Assembly (NCBI RefSeq): GCF_001423495.1
Contig: NZ_LMOG01000018.1
Location: 237,255-301,254, forward strand
Reading direction: 5' to 3'
DNA from: Xanthomonas sp. Leaf131
GTDB taxonomy: Bacteria > Pseudomonadota > Gammaproteobacteria > Xanthomonadales > Xanthomonadaceae
Length of the DNA: 64,000 nt
Shown: positions 52,815 through 63,070 of the stretch, piece after piece
How positions within the stretch are numbered: the stretch's first letter is position 1
Layout of the letters: each line of letters starts with the position of its first letter
The notes under the pieces: model-generated
What the model saw: only the letters and a program-made list of their open reading frames with translations
The model's database searches: none
Told to the model about the DNA's origin: nothing
Made by a program: the position numbers and the translations under genes

Positions 52815-54006
52815 CAGCAAGAAGGACATCGTCCTGGCATTCTCCGGTGGCCTGGATACCAGCTTCTGCATTCCGTATCTGCAGGCGCAAGGCTATGCCG
52901 TGCACACCGTGTTTGCCGATACCGGCGGGGTGGATGCCGAGGAGCGTGATTTCATCGAAAAGCGTGCGTCCGAACTCGGTGCGGCGAGCCATGTCACCGT
53001 CGATGGCGGCCCGGCGATCTGGCAGGGCTTCGTCAAGCCGTTCGTGTGGGCGGGCGAGGGCTATCAGGGCCAGTACCCGTTGCTGGTGTCCGACCGTTAT
53101 CTGATCGTCGACGCTGCGCTCAAGCGCGCCGAGGAATTGGGCACGCGAATCATCGCGCACGGTTGCACCGGCATGGGTAACGACCAGGTGCGTTTCGATC
53201 TGGCAGTGAAGGCGTTGGGCGATTACCAGATCGTGGCGCCGATCCGCGAAATCCAGAAGGAGCACACCCAGACCCGCGCCTACGAGCAGAAGTACCTGGA
53301 AGAGCGCGGCTTCGGCGTGCGTGCCAAGCAGCAGGCCTACACCATCAACGAGAACCTGCTCGGGCTGACCATGTCCGGCGGCGAGATCGATCGTTGGGAA
53401 GCGCCGGGCGAGGGCGCGCGCGGCTGGTGTGCGCCGCGCAGCGAATGGCCGGTGGAGCCGTTGAACGTCACCTTGAAGTTCGTCGAAGGCGAGGCGGTCG
53501 CGCTAAACGGCAAGACGCTGCCGGGCGAGCAGATCCTGGCTCAGCTCAACAAGCTGTTCGCGCCCTACGGCGTGGGCCGTGGCGTCTACACCGGCGACAC
53601 CGTGATCGGCCTGAAGGGACGCATCGTGTTCGAAGCGCCGGGCCTGATCTCGCTGCTGACCGCGCACCGCGCGCTGGAAGATGCGGTGCTGACCAAGCAG
53701 CAGAACCGCTTCAAGCCGGACGTGGCGCGCAAGTGGGTGGAGCTGGTGTACGAAGGCTTCTATCACGACCCGCTCAAGACCGACATCGAGGCGTTCCTGC
53801 AGTCTTCGCAGTCCAAGGTCAACGGCGAAGTCACGCTGGAAACCCGTGGTGGCCGCGTCGACGCGGTGGCGGTGCGCTCGCCGCATCTGCTCAACACCAA
53901 GGGTGCGACGTATGCGCAGTCGGCCGACTGGGGCGTGGAAGAAGCCGAGGGCTTCATCAAGCTGTTCGGGATGAGCTCGACGTTGTATGCGCAAGTAAAC
54001 CGCTGA
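52765..54006 (+). CDS. argG: Argininosuccinate synthase
   Basis: 413 residues. Joins citrulline to aspartate using ATP. P-loop-like AFSGGLDTS (about 25-33), [15 protein letters not shown] and [22 protein letters not shown] are family blocks. This short type, about 400 residues, is found in several bacteria. Residues 6-17 ([12 protein letters not shown]) are coded by the right heptamer arm and precede the conserved [16 protein letters not shown] lies 5 bases from ATG 52765; ATG 52768 is also possible. Confidence 0.94.
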   Translation: MMSTASTIPDSQLPIPGSKKDIVLAFSGGLDTSFCIPYLQAQGYAVHTVFADTGGVDAEERDFIEKRASELGAASHVTVDGGPAIWQGFVKPFVWAGEGYQGQYPLLVSDRYLIVDAALKRAEELGTRIIAHGCTGMGNDQVRFDLAVKALGDYQIVAPIREIQKEHTQTRAYEQKYLEERGFGVRAKQQAYTINENLLGLTMSGGEIDRWEAPGEGARGWCAPRSEWPVEPLNVTLKFVEGEAVALNGKTLPGEQILAQLNKLFAPYGVGRGVYTGDTVIGLKGRIVFEAPGLISLLTAHRALEDAVLTKQQNRFKPDVARKWVELVYEGFYHDPLKTDIEAFLQSSQSKVNGEVTLETRGGRVDAVAVRSPHLLNTKGATYAQSADWGVEEAEGFIKLFGMSSTLYAQVNR

Positions 54007-54025
54007 CGTTTCGAAGCAGTTGCAA

Positions 54026-54156
54026 AGCCCCTCTCCCCCCGGGAGAGGGGTTGGGGTGAGGGTACGGAGCGAAGCTCTCGCGATGTTCAGTGCCGGAGAG
54101 CTTCGCCCGCACCCTCATCCGCCCCTTTGGGGCACCTTCTCCCGTAGGGAGAAGGG
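54026..54156. repeat. CCCCTCTCCC/GAGAAGGG-type repeat between argG and argE'
   Basis: Same family as 48980-49220, shorter: GCCCCTCTCCCCC at the left, GGGGTGAGGGTAC with its mirror GCACCCTCATCCGCCCC, and CTTCTCCCGTAGGGAGAAGGG at the right. Sits within the operon between co-directional genes. Confidence 0.78.
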
Positions 54157-54240
54157 TTAGCTTCGACGAAATTTATGGGCTGTTTGCGCACCTTCCTTAT
54201 TTCCGCTTAGCCGCTGCTTCGGACCCTCGATCGAACCGAC

Positions 54241-55341
54241 ATGACCGATTTACTCGCATCCACCCTCACGCACCTGGAAACGCTGGTGTCCTTCGACACC
54301 CGCAATCCGCCGCGCGCGATCGCTGCCGAGGGCGGCATCTTCGATTATCTGCGTGCGCACTTGCCTGGTTTCCAGGTCGAGGTGATCGACCACGGCGCCG
54401 GGGCAGTGAGCTTGTATGCGGTGCGCGGCGCGCCCAAGTACCTGTTCAACGTGCACCTGGATACGGTGCCGGATTCGCCGCACTGGAGTGCCGACCCGCA
54501 CGTGATGCGGCGCACCGACGACCGCGTGATCGGTCTGGGCGTCTGCGATATCAAAGGCGCGGCAGCGGCGCTGGTGGCGGCGGCCAATGCCGGGCAGGGC
54601 GATGCGGCGTTTCTGTTTTCCTCCGACGAAGAAGCCAACGACCCGCGCTGCATCGCCGCGTTTTTGGCGCGTGGATTGCCGTATGAAGCGGTGCTGGTAG
54701 CCGAGCCGACCATGAGCGAGGCGGTGCTGGCGCATCGTGGGATCAGCTCGGTGCTGATGCGCTTTGCCGGGCGTGCCGGGCATGCGTCGGGCAAGCAGGA
54801 TCCGTCCGCCAGCGCCTTGCATCAGGCGATGCGCTGGGGTGGAAAAGCCCTGGATCATGTCGAGTCGCTGGCGCATGCGCGCTTCGGTGGCTTGACCGGA
54901 TTGCGCTTCAACATCGGTCGCGTCGATGGCGGCATCAAGGCCAACATGATCGCGCCGGCAGCCGAAGTGCGTTTTGGTTTCCGCCCACTGCCGTCGATGG
55001 AGGTGGATGGATTGCTGGAAACCTTCGCTGGATTTGCCGAGCCGTCTGCGGCGCATTTCGAGGAAACCTTCCGTGGGCCGAGTCTGCCGTCCGGCGACAT
55101 CGCGCGTGCGGAGGAGCGCCGCCTGGCCGCACGCGATGTGGCCGATGCGTTGGATCTGCCGATCGGCAACGCGGTGGATTTCTGGACCGAGGCCTCGCTG
55201 TTTTCGGCCGGTGGCTACACCGCGCTGGTGTACGGCCCTGGCGATATCGCACAGGCACACACCGCCGACGAATTCGTGACGCTTGCGCAGTTGCAGCGTT
55301 ATGCCGAGTCGGTCCACCGCATCATCAACGGCGCGCACTGA
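54241..55341 (+). CDS. argE': N-acetylcitrulline/acetylornithine deacetylase (M20 family)
   Basis: 366 residues. In Xanthomonas this enzyme removes the acetyl group from N-acetylcitrulline. M20 metal motifs: [11 protein letters not shown] (His, Asp), [11 protein letters not shown] (bridging Asp), [11 protein letters not shown] (catalytic Glu-Glu) and VAEPTMSE. The C-terminal His is in [10 protein letters not shown]. Shorter than E. coli ArgE, as in the Xanthomonas acetylcitrulline enzymes. Third in the arg run. Confidence 0.92.
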   Translation: MTDLLASTLTHLETLVSFDTRNPPRAIAAEGGIFDYLRAHLPGFQVEVIDHGAGAVSLYAVRGAPKYLFNVHLDTVPDSPHWSADPHVMRRTDDRVIGLGVCDIKGAAAALVAAANAGQGDAAFLFSSDEEANDPRCIAAFLARGLPYEAVLVAEPTMSEAVLAHRGISSVLMRFAGRAGHASGKQDPSASALHQAMRWGGKALDHVESLAHARFGGLTGLRFNIGRVDGGIKANMIAPAAEVRFGFRPLPSMEVDGLLETFAGFAEPSAAHFEETFRGPSLPSGDIARAEERRLAARDVADALDLPIGNAVDFWTEASLFSAGGYTALVYGPGDIAQAHTADEFVTLAQLQRYAESVHRIINGAH

Positions 55342-55414
55342 GCGCGCGCATCAACGGCTCCCACTGAGCCGCGTTCCGCGCCTGGCGCGGCCACTCCTCT
55401 CTTCGATCACGGCA

Positions 55415-56758
55415 ATGTCCCTCTCCGCACAGCCCCACAAACAGACCCGCCAGACCATCGTGCGCCTGCTTTCGAGCATGGCCAGCGCCAAGGAAATCAG
55501 CCAGTACCTCAAGCGTTTTTCGCAGCTCGATGCCAAACGCTTTGCGGTGGTCAAGGTGGGCGGCGCGGTGCTGCGCGACGATCTGGACGCGCTGACTTCA
55601 TCGTTGTCGTTCCTGCAGGAAGTGGGGCTGACCCCGATCGTGCTACATGGTGCCGGCCCGCAGCTGGATGCCGAACTCTCTGCAGCCGGCATCGAGAAGC
55701 GCACCGTCAATGGCCTGCGGGTGACCTCGCCGGAAGCCCTGGCGATCGTGCGCAAGGTGTTCCAGGCTTCCAACCTCAAGCTGGTCGAAGCGCTGCAGCA
55801 GAATGGCGCGCGTGCGACCTCGATCACCGGCGGCGTGTTCGAAGCGCAGTATCTGGACCGCGACACCTATGGCCTGGTCGGTGAGGTCAAGGCGGTGAAT
55901 CTGGGGCCGATCGAAGCCAGCCTGCAGGCCGGCTCGATCCCGGTGATCACCAGCCTGGGCGAGACGCCGAGCGGGCAGATCCTCAACGTCAACGCCGATT
56001 TTGCTGCCAACGAACTGGTGCAGGAGCTGCAGCCGTACAAGATCATCTTCCTCACCGGCACCGGCGGGCTGCTGGATGCCGACGGCAAGGTGATCGATTC
56101 GATCAACCTGTCCACCGAGTTCGATCACCTGATGCAGCAGCCGTGGATCAATGGCGGCATGCGGGTCAAGATCGAGCAGATCAAGGATTTGCTCGATCGT
56201 CTGCCGCTGGAATCGTCGGTGTCGATCACCCGGCCGGCGGATCTGGCCAAGGAGCTGTTCACGCACAAGGGCTCGGGCACGCTGGTGCGGCGTGGCGAGC
56301 GCGTGTTGCGCGCGACCTCGTGGGATGAGCTGGATCTGCCGCGCCTGACCTCGCTGATCGAATCCAGCTTCGGCCGCACGCTGGTGCCCGATTACTTCAG
56401 TAACACCAAGTTGCTGCGTGCCTATGTCAGCGAGAACTATCGCGCCGCGGTGATCCTCACCGACGAGGGCATGCTGGGTGCAAGCGCGCTGATCTATCTG
56501 GACAAGTTTGCCGTGCTCGACGATGCGCAAGGCGAGGGCCTGGGCCGCGCGGTGTGGAATGTGATGCGCGAAGAAACCCCGCAGCTGTTCTGGCGCTCGC
56601 GTCACAACAACCAGGTCAACATTTTCTATTACGCCGAGTCCGACGGCTGCATCAAGCAGGAGAAGTGGAAAGTGTTCTGGTACGGGCTGGAAAACTTCGA
56701 GCAGATCCAGCATTGCGTGGCGCATTGCGCCACGCGTCAGCCGACGCTGCTGGGCTGA
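55415..56758 (+). CDS. argB: Bifunctional N-acetylglutamate synthase/kinase
   Basis: 447 residues. The amino-acid-kinase domain (about 30-285) has [23 protein letters not shown] and [12 protein letters not shown] (here [12 protein letters not shown]); the C-terminal GNAT domain (about 300-447) supplies the acetyltransferase, with [25 protein letters not shown] and [10 protein letters not shown]. Fused NAGS/K was characterised in X. campestris and is arginine-inhibited. No separate argA is in the cluster. ATG 55415 fits; an upstream frame is not conserved. Confidence 0.94.
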   Translation: MSLSAQPHKQTRQTIVRLLSSMASAKEISQYLKRFSQLDAKRFAVVKVGGAVLRDDLDALTSSLSFLQEVGLTPIVLHGAGPQLDAELSAAGIEKRTVNGLRVTSPEALAIVRKVFQASNLKLVEALQQNGARATSITGGVFEAQYLDRDTYGLVGEVKAVNLGPIEASLQAGSIPVITSLGETPSGQILNVNADFAANELVQELQPYKIIFLTGTGGLLDADGKVIDSINLSTEFDHLMQQPWINGGMRVKIEQIKDLLDRLPLESSVSITRPADLAKELFTHKGSGTLVRRGERVLRATSWDELDLPRLTSLIESSFGRTLVPDYFSNTKLLRAYVSENYRAAVILTDEGMLGASALIYLDKFAVLDDAQGEGLGRAVWNVMREETPQLFWRSRHNNQVNIFYYAESDGCIKQEKWKVFWYGLENFEQIQHCVAHCATRQPTLLG

Positions 56759-56763
56759 GTACG

Positions 56764-57375
56764 ATGACGCCCATCGCATTGCCATCGCTGTGGCGTGAGT
56801 TGCCCACGCTACGCGGGCAACACGCAACGCTGGAACCGCTGCAGGCTGCGCATGCCGATGGTCTGCGCGCTGCGCTGGGCGACGGTGCCCTGTCGCGCTT
56901 GTGGTACACCGGCGTGCCGGCACCGGCGCAGGTGGACGACTACCTCGTCGCTGCGCTGGCGGCGCAGGCGGATGGTACGGCGCTGCCGTTCGTGGTCCGC
57001 GATGCGGCCGGTGCGGTCGTCGGCTGCACGCGCTATTACGGGCTGGATGCGACCGTGCCCAAGCTGTCGATCGGCTACACCTGGTATGCGCCGCGTGTGC
57101 AGCGCAGCGGCATCAATACCGAGACCAAGCTGATGCTGTTGCAGCACGCCTTCGAAACGCTGGGCTGTCTGAGCGTGGTGTTCGAGACCAGCTGGTTCAA
57201 TCACACCTCGCGCGCGGCGATTGCACGGCTGGGCGCCAAGCAGGACGGCGTGCTGCGCAATCACACCCGCCATGCCGACGGCACACCGCGCGATACCGTA
57301 GTGTTCTCCATCATCGATACGGAATGGGCTGGGGTAAAACGCCACCTGCAGTTCCGCCTGGAAGCAAACGCATGA
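56764..57375 (+). CDS. GNAT N-acetyltransferase of unknown substrate
   Basis: 203 residues. RimJ/RimL-type GNAT fold: [19 protein letters not shown] start, [24 protein letters not shown] (acetyl-CoA loop region), and [28 protein letters not shown], which is typical of this subfamily. It sits 5 bases after argB and overlaps argC by 4 bases (ATGA), so it is made together with the arginine enzymes. Its substrate is unknown; the fused synthase should already supply acetylglutamate. Confidence 0.88.
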   Translation: MTPIALPSLWRELPTLRGQHATLEPLQAAHADGLRAALGDGALSRLWYTGVPAPAQVDDYLVAALAAQADGTALPFVVRDAAGAVVGCTRYYGLDATVPKLSIGYTWYAPRVQRSGINTETKLMLLQHAFETLGCLSVVFETSWFNHTSRAAIARLGAKQDGVLRNHTRHADGTPRDTVVFSIIDTEWAGVKRHLQFRLEANA

Positions 57376-58322
57376 CTGTTCAAACAACGACCATCGGCAT
57401 TGTCGGCGCCCGCGGGCATACCGGTTCGGAATTGATCAAGCTGGTGACGGCGCATCCCCACCTGCAGCTGGTGTTCGTGTCCTCGCGCGAGCTGGCCGGG
57501 CAAGCTGTGGCCGACCACAACGACGCCTATCAGGGCGCGCTGCGCTACGAGAGCCTGGATGCCGACGCGGTGGCCGCCAAGGCCGCCGATGTAGTGATTC
57601 TGGCGCTGCCCAACGGCAAGGCCGAGCCATTTGTCGCTGCGATCGACGCCGCCCGCCCGCAGACGGTGTTGATCGATCTGTCGGCCGATTACCGCTTCGA
57701 TCCGGCTTGGTATTACGGGCTGCCGGAGCTGACGCGCGGCACCTATGCCAGGCAGAAGCGCATCAGCAACCCGGGCTGCTATGCCACCGCGATGCAGCTG
57801 ACGATCGCGCCGCTGCTCGACCAGCTGGCCGGCCCGCCGCAGTGCTTCGGTGTCTCCGGCTATTCCGGTGCGGGCACCACGCCCTCGGACAAGAACAACC
57901 CGGAGTTGCTGGCCGATAACCTGATGCCGTATGCGCTGACCAACCACATGCACGAGCGCGAAGTCTCTGCGCAGCTCGGCGTGCCGGTGGAGTTCATGCC
58001 GCATGTGGCGCCGCATTTCCGCGGCCTCACCATGACCGTCAACCTGTGGCTGCAGCAACCGCTGACGCGCGAGCAGATCCAGGCGCGCTACACGCAGCGT
58101 TACGCCGATGAGCCGTTGATCGAAATCGTCGATGAAGCGCCGTGGGTCAGCCACATCGCCGGTACGCACGGCGTGCAGATCGGCGGCGTGACACTGGCAC
58201 CGGGCAACAAGCGCGTGGTGGTGGTGGCGACGCTGGACAACCTGCTCAAGGGCGCGGCGACGCAGGCGATGCAGAACCTCAACCTGGCGTTTGGCTGGGA
58301 CGAATTGACCGCGATTCGTTGA
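57372..58322 (+). CDS. argC: N-acetyl-gamma-glutamyl-phosphate reductase
   Basis: 316 residues. Reduces acetylglutamyl phosphate with NADPH. Nucleotide-binding [16 protein letters not shown] near the N-terminus, catalytic Cys in [12 protein letters not shown], and the His in PHVAPHFRG are family signatures. Overlaps the GNAT gene. The next gene, argH, starts 75 bases later. Confidence 0.95.
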   Translation: MTVQTTTIGIVGARGHTGSELIKLVTAHPHLQLVFVSSRELAGQAVADHNDAYQGALRYESLDADAVAAKAADVVILALPNGKAEPFVAAIDAARPQTVLIDLSADYRFDPAWYYGLPELTRGTYARQKRISNPGCYATAMQLTIAPLLDQLAGPPQCFGVSGYSGAGTTPSDKNNPELLADNLMPYALTNHMHEREVSAQLGVPVEFMPHVAPHFRGLTMTVNLWLQQPLTREQIQARYTQRYADEPLIEIVDEAPWVSHIAGTHGVQIGGVTLAPGNKRVVVVATLDNLLKGAATQAMQNLNLAFGWDELTAIR

Positions 58323-58397
58323 TGCCAGTCCCTCGCAAGAGCCCGCACATCCATGTGCGGGGATTCAACTGGACGACTTATTTCGAGACGCTTTCCG

Positions 58398-59693
58398 ATG
58401 ACCAATCTTTTGTGGCAAAAACCCGGCGTGGCGGTGGATGCCAAGATCCAGGCCTTCCTGGCGGGCGATGACGTCATCCTGGACCGCGAGTTCTTCCTGT
58501 ACGACATCGCTGCCAGTAAGGCGCATGCGCAGGGGCTGCAGCACATCGGCATCCTGTCGTTGCAGGAACTGGGCGGCCTGAGCGAACAGCTCGACCTGCT
58601 GGCAGCCGATTTCCGCAGCGGCGCGTTCGTGCTCGATGCGCAGTACGAGGATTGCCATTCGGCGATCGAAGCGCGCCTGACCGAGCGCCTGGGCGATGCC
58701 GGCCGCAAGATCCACACCGGGCGCAGCCGCAACGACCAGATCCTGGTGGCCACGCGTCTGTGGTTGAAAGACAAGCTGCAGCGCGTGGCCGAGCTCAGCG
58801 CGGAGATCGCCAAGGTGGCGCTGGACCGCGCGCAAGCCGAAGCCGAACTGCCGGTGCCGGGCTACACGCATATCCAGCGTGCGGTGGTGTCGTCGGCCGG
58901 CATGTGGTGGGCGGGCTGGGCCGAAGCCTTTATCGACAACGCGGTGCGCGCCACCGACACCTTGCGTCTGGTGGACAGCAATCCGCTCGGCACCGCGGCC
59001 GGTTACGGCGTCAATCTGCCGCTGGACCGTGCACACACCACTGCCGAGCTCGGCTTTGCGCGCCTGCAGGTCTCGCCGATCTACGCGCAGCTCTCACGCG
59101 GCAAGTACGAACTGGCCGCGCTCGAGGCCCTCGGCAGCGCAACGTTGGATCTGCGCCGTATCGCCTGGGATCTGTCGTTGTTCACCAGCGGCGAATTCGC
59201 CTTCGTCGCGCTGCCGGCGCAGTACACCACCGGCAGTTCGATCATGCCGAACAAGCGCAACCCCGATGTCATCGAGCTGATGCGCGCCACCCATGCCAGC
59301 GTGGCGGCGGCGCGGACCGAAATCGAACAGTTGTTGTCGCTGCCGTCCGGTTATCACCGCGATCTGCAGAGCAGCAAGGGCGCGATCGTGCATGGTTTCG
59401 GGCGCGGCCTGGCGGCCCTTGAGCTGCTGCCGGCGTTGCTGGCCAATCTGGAATGGCGCCCGGACAAGCTGCGCGCGGCGATCGATTCGGGCATGTACGC
59501 CACCGATGTAGCGGTAGAAGCGGCCGTGGCCGGTGTGCCGTTCCGCGAGGCCTACAAGGCCGCAGCGGAATCCTCCGACACCGCCGGACAGGGCCGCACG
59601 CCAGAAGGCAGTCTGGCCGCCCGCGTCTCGCCAGGCGCCGCCGCAGATCTGCAATTGGATGTCCTGCGTGCACGTTGGGAGGCCCTGCGCTGA
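58398..59693 (+). CDS. argH: Argininosuccinate lyase
   Basis: 431 residues. Splits argininosuccinate to arginine and fumarate. The fumarase/aspartase signature is [12 protein letters not shown], with the catalytic Ser in the same loop, and HTGRSRNDQ and [10 protein letters not shown] are conserved. The last step of the pathway. Its stop shares a base with the start of the cupin gene. Confidence 0.95.
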   Translation: MTNLLWQKPGVAVDAKIQAFLAGDDVILDREFFLYDIAASKAHAQGLQHIGILSLQELGGLSEQLDLLAADFRSGAFVLDAQYEDCHSAIEARLTERLGDAGRKIHTGRSRNDQILVATRLWLKDKLQRVAELSAEIAKVALDRAQAEAELPVPGYTHIQRAVVSSAGMWWAGWAEAFIDNAVRATDTLRLVDSNPLGTAAGYGVNLPLDRAHTTAELGFARLQVSPIYAQLSRGKYELAALEALGSATLDLRRIAWDLSLFTSGEFAFVALPAQYTTGSSIMPNKRNPDVIELMRATHASVAAARTEIEQLLSLPSGYHRDLQSSKGAIVHGFGRGLAALELLPALLANLEWRPDKLRAAIDSGMYATDVAVEAAVAGVPFREAYKAAAESSDTAGQGRTPEGSLAARVSPGAAADLQLDVLRARWEALR

Positions 59694-60058
59694 TGGCCGT
59701 GATCAGCACCGAGACCGCAGAACACTATCCCTGGGGCGAGGCCTGCGAAGGCTGGCATCTGCTGCGCGACCCCAGCCTGAGCGTGCTCGAAGAACGCATG
59801 CCGCCAGGCGTTGCGGAGTCGCGCCATCGGCATAGTCGCGCACGGCATTTTTTCTATGTGCTGGCCGGTGAAGTGATGCTGCAACTGGATGGCGCGCAGC
59901 ATGTGCTGGGTGTGGGGCAAGGCCTGGATGTACCGCCTGGCACCACGCATCAGATGCACAATCTGTCCGATATCGAGGCGCGCTTTCTGGTGATCTCTGC
60001 ACCGCATGGTCGCGATGATCGTGCACCCACGACAGCACGTGCGAAGGACGTCAGCTGA
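59693..60058 (+). CDS. Cupin domain protein
   Basis: 121 residues. Single cupin barrel: ESRHRHSRARHFFYVLAGEVMLQLDG (first motif, with His metal ligands) and GLDVPPGTTHQMHNLSD (second motif). Substrate and metal unknown. The start overlaps the argH stop and the stop overlaps the next start, placing it inside the arginine/proline transcript, but no role in either pathway is known. Confidence 0.85.
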   Translation: MAVISTETAEHYPWGEACEGWHLLRDPSLSVLEERMPPGVAESRHRHSRARHFFYVLAGEVMLQLDGAQHVLGVGQGLDVPPGTTHQMHNLSDIEARFLVISAPHGRDDRAPTTARAKDVS

Positions 60059-60318
60059 TGACCACGCGCTATCTGGTGCTGGCGATGCGCAAGCCGGATT
60101 TTCCCGCCGATGTGGTGCAGCCGCATCTGGATTTTCTCGATACGTTGCGTGCGGCCGGGCAGCTCGAAATGACCGGTGGTTTCAGCGATCGCACCGGCGG
60201 TGCGTATGTGCTGATCAATCTGGGCAGTCTGGAGGAGGCGCAGCAGCTGGTTGCGCGCGATCCCCTGGTGCTGCGCGATGCCTCGACGCTGACGGTTCAT
60301 GAGTGGAACACGCACTGA
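60058..60318 (+). CDS. YciI family protein
   Basis: 86 residues. Dimeric alpha-beta barrel of the YciI/YCII type: RYLVLAMRKPDF at the start, HLDFLDTLRAAGQLEMTGGFSDRTGGAYVLI, and ARDPLVLRDASTLTVHEW. The conserved His-Asp pair of YciI-type proteins is at HLDFLD. Function unknown. Overlaps the cupin gene by one base and lies 13 bases before proB. Confidence 0.85.
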   Translation: MTTRYLVLAMRKPDFPADVVQPHLDFLDTLRAAGQLEMTGGFSDRTGGAYVLINLGSLEEAQQLVARDPLVLRDASTLTVHEWNTH

Positions 60319-60331
60319 GCGCCTGGCTGCC

Positions 60332-61486
60332 ATGACAAGTCCTGCTGACATGCCCTCGTTATTTACCGAGCAGCCGTTGCCGCCGTGGCGACGCGCGGTG
60401 CTCAAGGTCGGCAGCAGTCTGCTGGCCGCCGATGGTGGCGGCCTGTCGCCGCGCTTTGCATTGGGCCTGGCGCAGTTCGTCTCGGCCAATCTGGCCGCAG
60501 GGCGCGAGTTGGTGATCGTGTCGTCCGGTGCGGTGGCTGCAGGCCGCGCGATCCTGCCCAAAGCCGCTGAAGCCGGTGCACCGATCGCCGCGCGCCAGGC
60601 GCTGGCCGCATTGGGCCAGGCGCAATTGATCGCACTGTGGCAGCGCTTTTTCGAACGCCCGGTGGCGCAGGTATTGCTCACCCACGATGACCTGCGCAAC
60701 CGCCGCCGGTATCTCAATGCGCGCGCTACCCTGGGCGAGTTGTTGCGGCTGGGTGCGTTGCCGGTGATCAACGAGAACGACACCGTCTCGGTGGACGAGC
60801 TCAAGCTGGGCGATAACGACAATCTCGCCGCGATCGTCGCCGCACTGGTCGATGCCGATGCGTTATTCATCGCCACCGATATCGATGGCTTGTATAGCGC
60901 CGACCCACGTAGCAATCCGTTGGCACGTGCACTCGATGACGTGCCCGAACTCACTGCCGAGGTGCTGGCAATGGCCGGCGGCAGCGGCAGCAGTGCGGGC
61001 ACCGGTGGCATGCGCACCAAGCTGGAAGCCGCTGCAAAAGCGGGTGCGGCCGGCATCGAAACCTATCTGTTCAACGGCCGCAGCAGCGAGGTGGTGCGTG
61101 GCCTGGCGCAGGATCGCCTGCGTGGCACGCGCATCCATCCTGCACGCACGCGCATTGCCGCACGCAAGTACTGGCTGCGCCATGCGCCGGTGGAACCAGG
61201 CGCGATCCTGATCGATGGCGGCGCCGCTGCGGCGCTGACCGGCAAGGGCGCCTCGCTGTTGCCGGGCGGTGTGGCCGGTGCGCAAGGCGACTTCCGGCGC
61301 GGCGACATGGTGGAGATCCGCCTGCGCGATGCCGATGGCGAACGCTGCCTGGCGCGCGGCGTCAGCCAGTATTCGGCAGTGGATATCCGCCGTATCGCCG
61401 GGCGCCATTCGCGCGAGATCGAGCCCGTGCTCGGTTACAGCTATGGCGAGAATGTGGTGCATCGCGATGATCTGGTGCTGTTGTAG
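60332..61486 (+). CDS. proB: Glutamate 5-kinase
   Basis: 384 residues. Phosphorylates glutamate, the first step of proline synthesis. The amino-acid-kinase domain has [50 protein letters not shown] and [12 protein letters not shown]; the C-terminal ~75 residues are a PUA domain ([25 protein letters not shown]). ATG 60332 is used; a longer frame from 60299 overlaps the YciI gene. A heptamer arm begins right after its stop. Confidence 0.95.
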   Translation: MTSPADMPSLFTEQPLPPWRRAVLKVGSSLLAADGGGLSPRFALGLAQFVSANLAAGRELVIVSSGAVAAGRAILPKAAEAGAPIAARQALAALGQAQLIALWQRFFERPVAQVLLTHDDLRNRRRYLNARATLGELLRLGALPVINENDTVSVDELKLGDNDNLAAIVAALVDADALFIATDIDGLYSADPRSNPLARALDDVPELTAEVLAMAGGSGSSAGTGGMRTKLEAAAKAGAAGIETYLFNGRSSEVVRGLAQDRLRGTRIHPARTRIAARKYWLRHAPVEPGAILIDGGAAAALTGKGASLLPGGVAGAQGDFRRGDMVEIRLRDADGERCLARGVSQYSAVDIRRIAGRHSREIEPVLGYSYGENVVHRDDLVLL

Positions 61487-61488
61487 CC

Positions 61489-61621
61489 GGGAATGGAGAA
61501 TCGGGAATCGGGAATCGGGAATCGCAAGAGCTTTCCACCGAAGTTTCCTTGCTGCCGATTCATCGCAGTAAAGTGATGGCGCACGCCTTTACCATTCCCG
61601 ATTCCCCTAATCCCGATTCCC
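61489..61621. repeat. Heptamer inverted element spanning the proB-proA junction
   Basis: Left arm 61489-61528 (GGGAATC repeated three times, then GCAAGAGC) starts just after the proB stop; right arm 61593-61621 (CATTCCCGATTCCCC, then ATCCCGATTCCC) ends directly before ATG 61624. ATG 61576 lies in the loop. Confidence 0.85.
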
Positions 61622-61623
61622 AA

Positions 61624-62868
61624 ATGACTATCAAAACCCTCGCCCTGCAATGCCGTGATGCCGCGCACGTGCTGTCGCAACTGTCGTCGTCTGCCAAGCA
61701 GGCCTTGCTGGAGGCGATGGCCGCTGCGCTGGAGCACGATGCGGCGGTGATCCTGGCGGCGAATGCGCGCGATCTGGAAGCGGCGCGGGAGAAGGGCGTG
61801 GGCACTGCGATGCTCGATCGTCTGGCGCTGGACACAAAGCGCCTGGACGGGATTGCCGCGGCGTTGCGCGAGGTTGCACAGTTGCCGGATCCGGTCGGGC
61901 AGATCACGCGCGAAGACGTGCGCCCGAATGGCATCGTCGTGCAGAAGGTGCGCGTGCCGCTCGGCGTGATCGCGATGATCTACGAGGCGCGCCCCAACGT
62001 GACTGCCGATGCCGCAGCGCTGTGCATCAAGGCCGGCAACGGGGTGATCCTGCGTGGCGGCTCGGAGGCGATTCACTCCAATACCGCCATTGCGCGTGCG
62101 CTGCAGCGCGCCTTGCGCGAGGCCAATGTGCCGGAGGCGGCGTTGACGCTGGTCGAGGACCTGCGCCGCGAGACCATGCTGGAGTTGCTGCAACTCAGCG
62201 ATATCGTCGACCTGGCGATTCCGCGCGGTGGCGAAGGCCTGATCCGTTTTGTCGCCGAGCATGCGCGCGTGCCGGTGATCAAGCATTACAAGGGCGTGTG
62301 CCATCTGTTCGTGGATGCCTCCGCCGACGTGGACCTGGCCGTGCGTCTGTTGGTCGATGGCAAGGCCAGCCGACCGTCGGCCTGCAATTCGCTGGAGACC
62401 TTGCTGGTGCATGCGGACATCGCCGAGCGTTTTCTGCCGGCCGCCGCGCAAGCGCTGCGCGAACGCCATGTGGAGCTGCGGGGCGATGCGGCAACGCGTG
62501 CGCTGCTGCCCGATGTCGCGCCTGCCAGCGATGACGACTATGCCGCCGAATTCCTCGATCTGATCCTGGCGATCCGCGTAGTGCCGGATCTGGACACCGC
62601 GCTGGCGCATATCCGCCAGTACGGCTCGGACCACACCGAAGTGATCGCCACACAGGAGGCCGCCAATGCCGAACGATTCGTGCAGTCGCTGCGCTCGGCG
62701 GTGGTGATGGTCAACGCGTCCTCGCGCTTTTCCGACGGCGGCGAGCTTGGGCTGGGTGCGGAGATCGGCATCTCGACCACGCGTCTGCATTCCTATGGCC
62801 CGATGGGCCTGGAAGCGCTGACCGTGGAGCGCTTTGTGGTGCGTGGCGAAGGCCAGGTGCGGCACTGA
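61624..62868 (+). CDS. proA: Gamma-glutamyl phosphate reductase
   Basis: 414 residues. Converts glutamyl phosphate to glutamate semialdehyde for proline. Aldehyde-dehydrogenase fold with [36 protein letters not shown], the catalytic Cys in [14 protein letters not shown], and [33 protein letters not shown] 61624 gives the family start; ATG 61576 would add 16 residues ([16 protein letters not shown]) coded by the heptamer arm, and its upstream ribosome site is only slightly better. Either start is possible. Confidence 0.94.
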   Translation: MTIKTLALQCRDAAHVLSQLSSSAKQALLEAMAAALEHDAAVILAANARDLEAAREKGVGTAMLDRLALDTKRLDGIAAALREVAQLPDPVGQITREDVRPNGIVVQKVRVPLGVIAMIYEARPNVTADAAALCIKAGNGVILRGGSEAIHSNTAIARALQRALREANVPEAALTLVEDLRRETMLELLQLSDIVDLAIPRGGEGLIRFVAEHARVPVIKHYKGVCHLFVDASADVDLAVRLLVDGKASRPSACNSLETLLVHADIAERFLPAAAQALRERHVELRGDAATRALLPDVAPASDDDYAAEFLDLILAIRVVPDLDTALAHIRQYGSDHTEVIATQEAANAERFVQSLRSAVVMVNASSRFSDGGELGLGAEIGISTTRLHSYGPMGLEALTVERFVVRGEGQVRH

Positions 62869-62870
62869 TC

Positions 62871-62906
62871 GGCAACTGCGTAACCAAACGCCAGTCAGCA
62901 GTTGCC
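62871..62906 (+). terminator. Hairpin after proA
   Basis: GGCAACTGC and GCAGTTGCC form a perfect 9-base stem with an 18-base loop, 2 bases after the proA stop. No T run follows, so it is a weak or Rho-assisted terminator at best. Confidence 0.4.
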
Positions 62907-63070
62907 GAAGGCCGCACGCCGGTACCGCGCATCAGGCAGGTGCGCCTGACCGCGCGCAATCCTGTCGCCATTTGTACCCGGCAACGCAGCAACCACGACC
63001 TTTGACACTCCCCCGGCAGGCCGCCGTCTGCCTACAGTCGACGACTGCCCCCGCACTTTCGGAGTCGTCG

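Noticed and set aside
62980-63070. TTGACA at 63002 as -35 of the ester hydrolase
   Set aside because: The only -10-like TACAGT is about 25 bases away, too far for a sigma-70 promoter.
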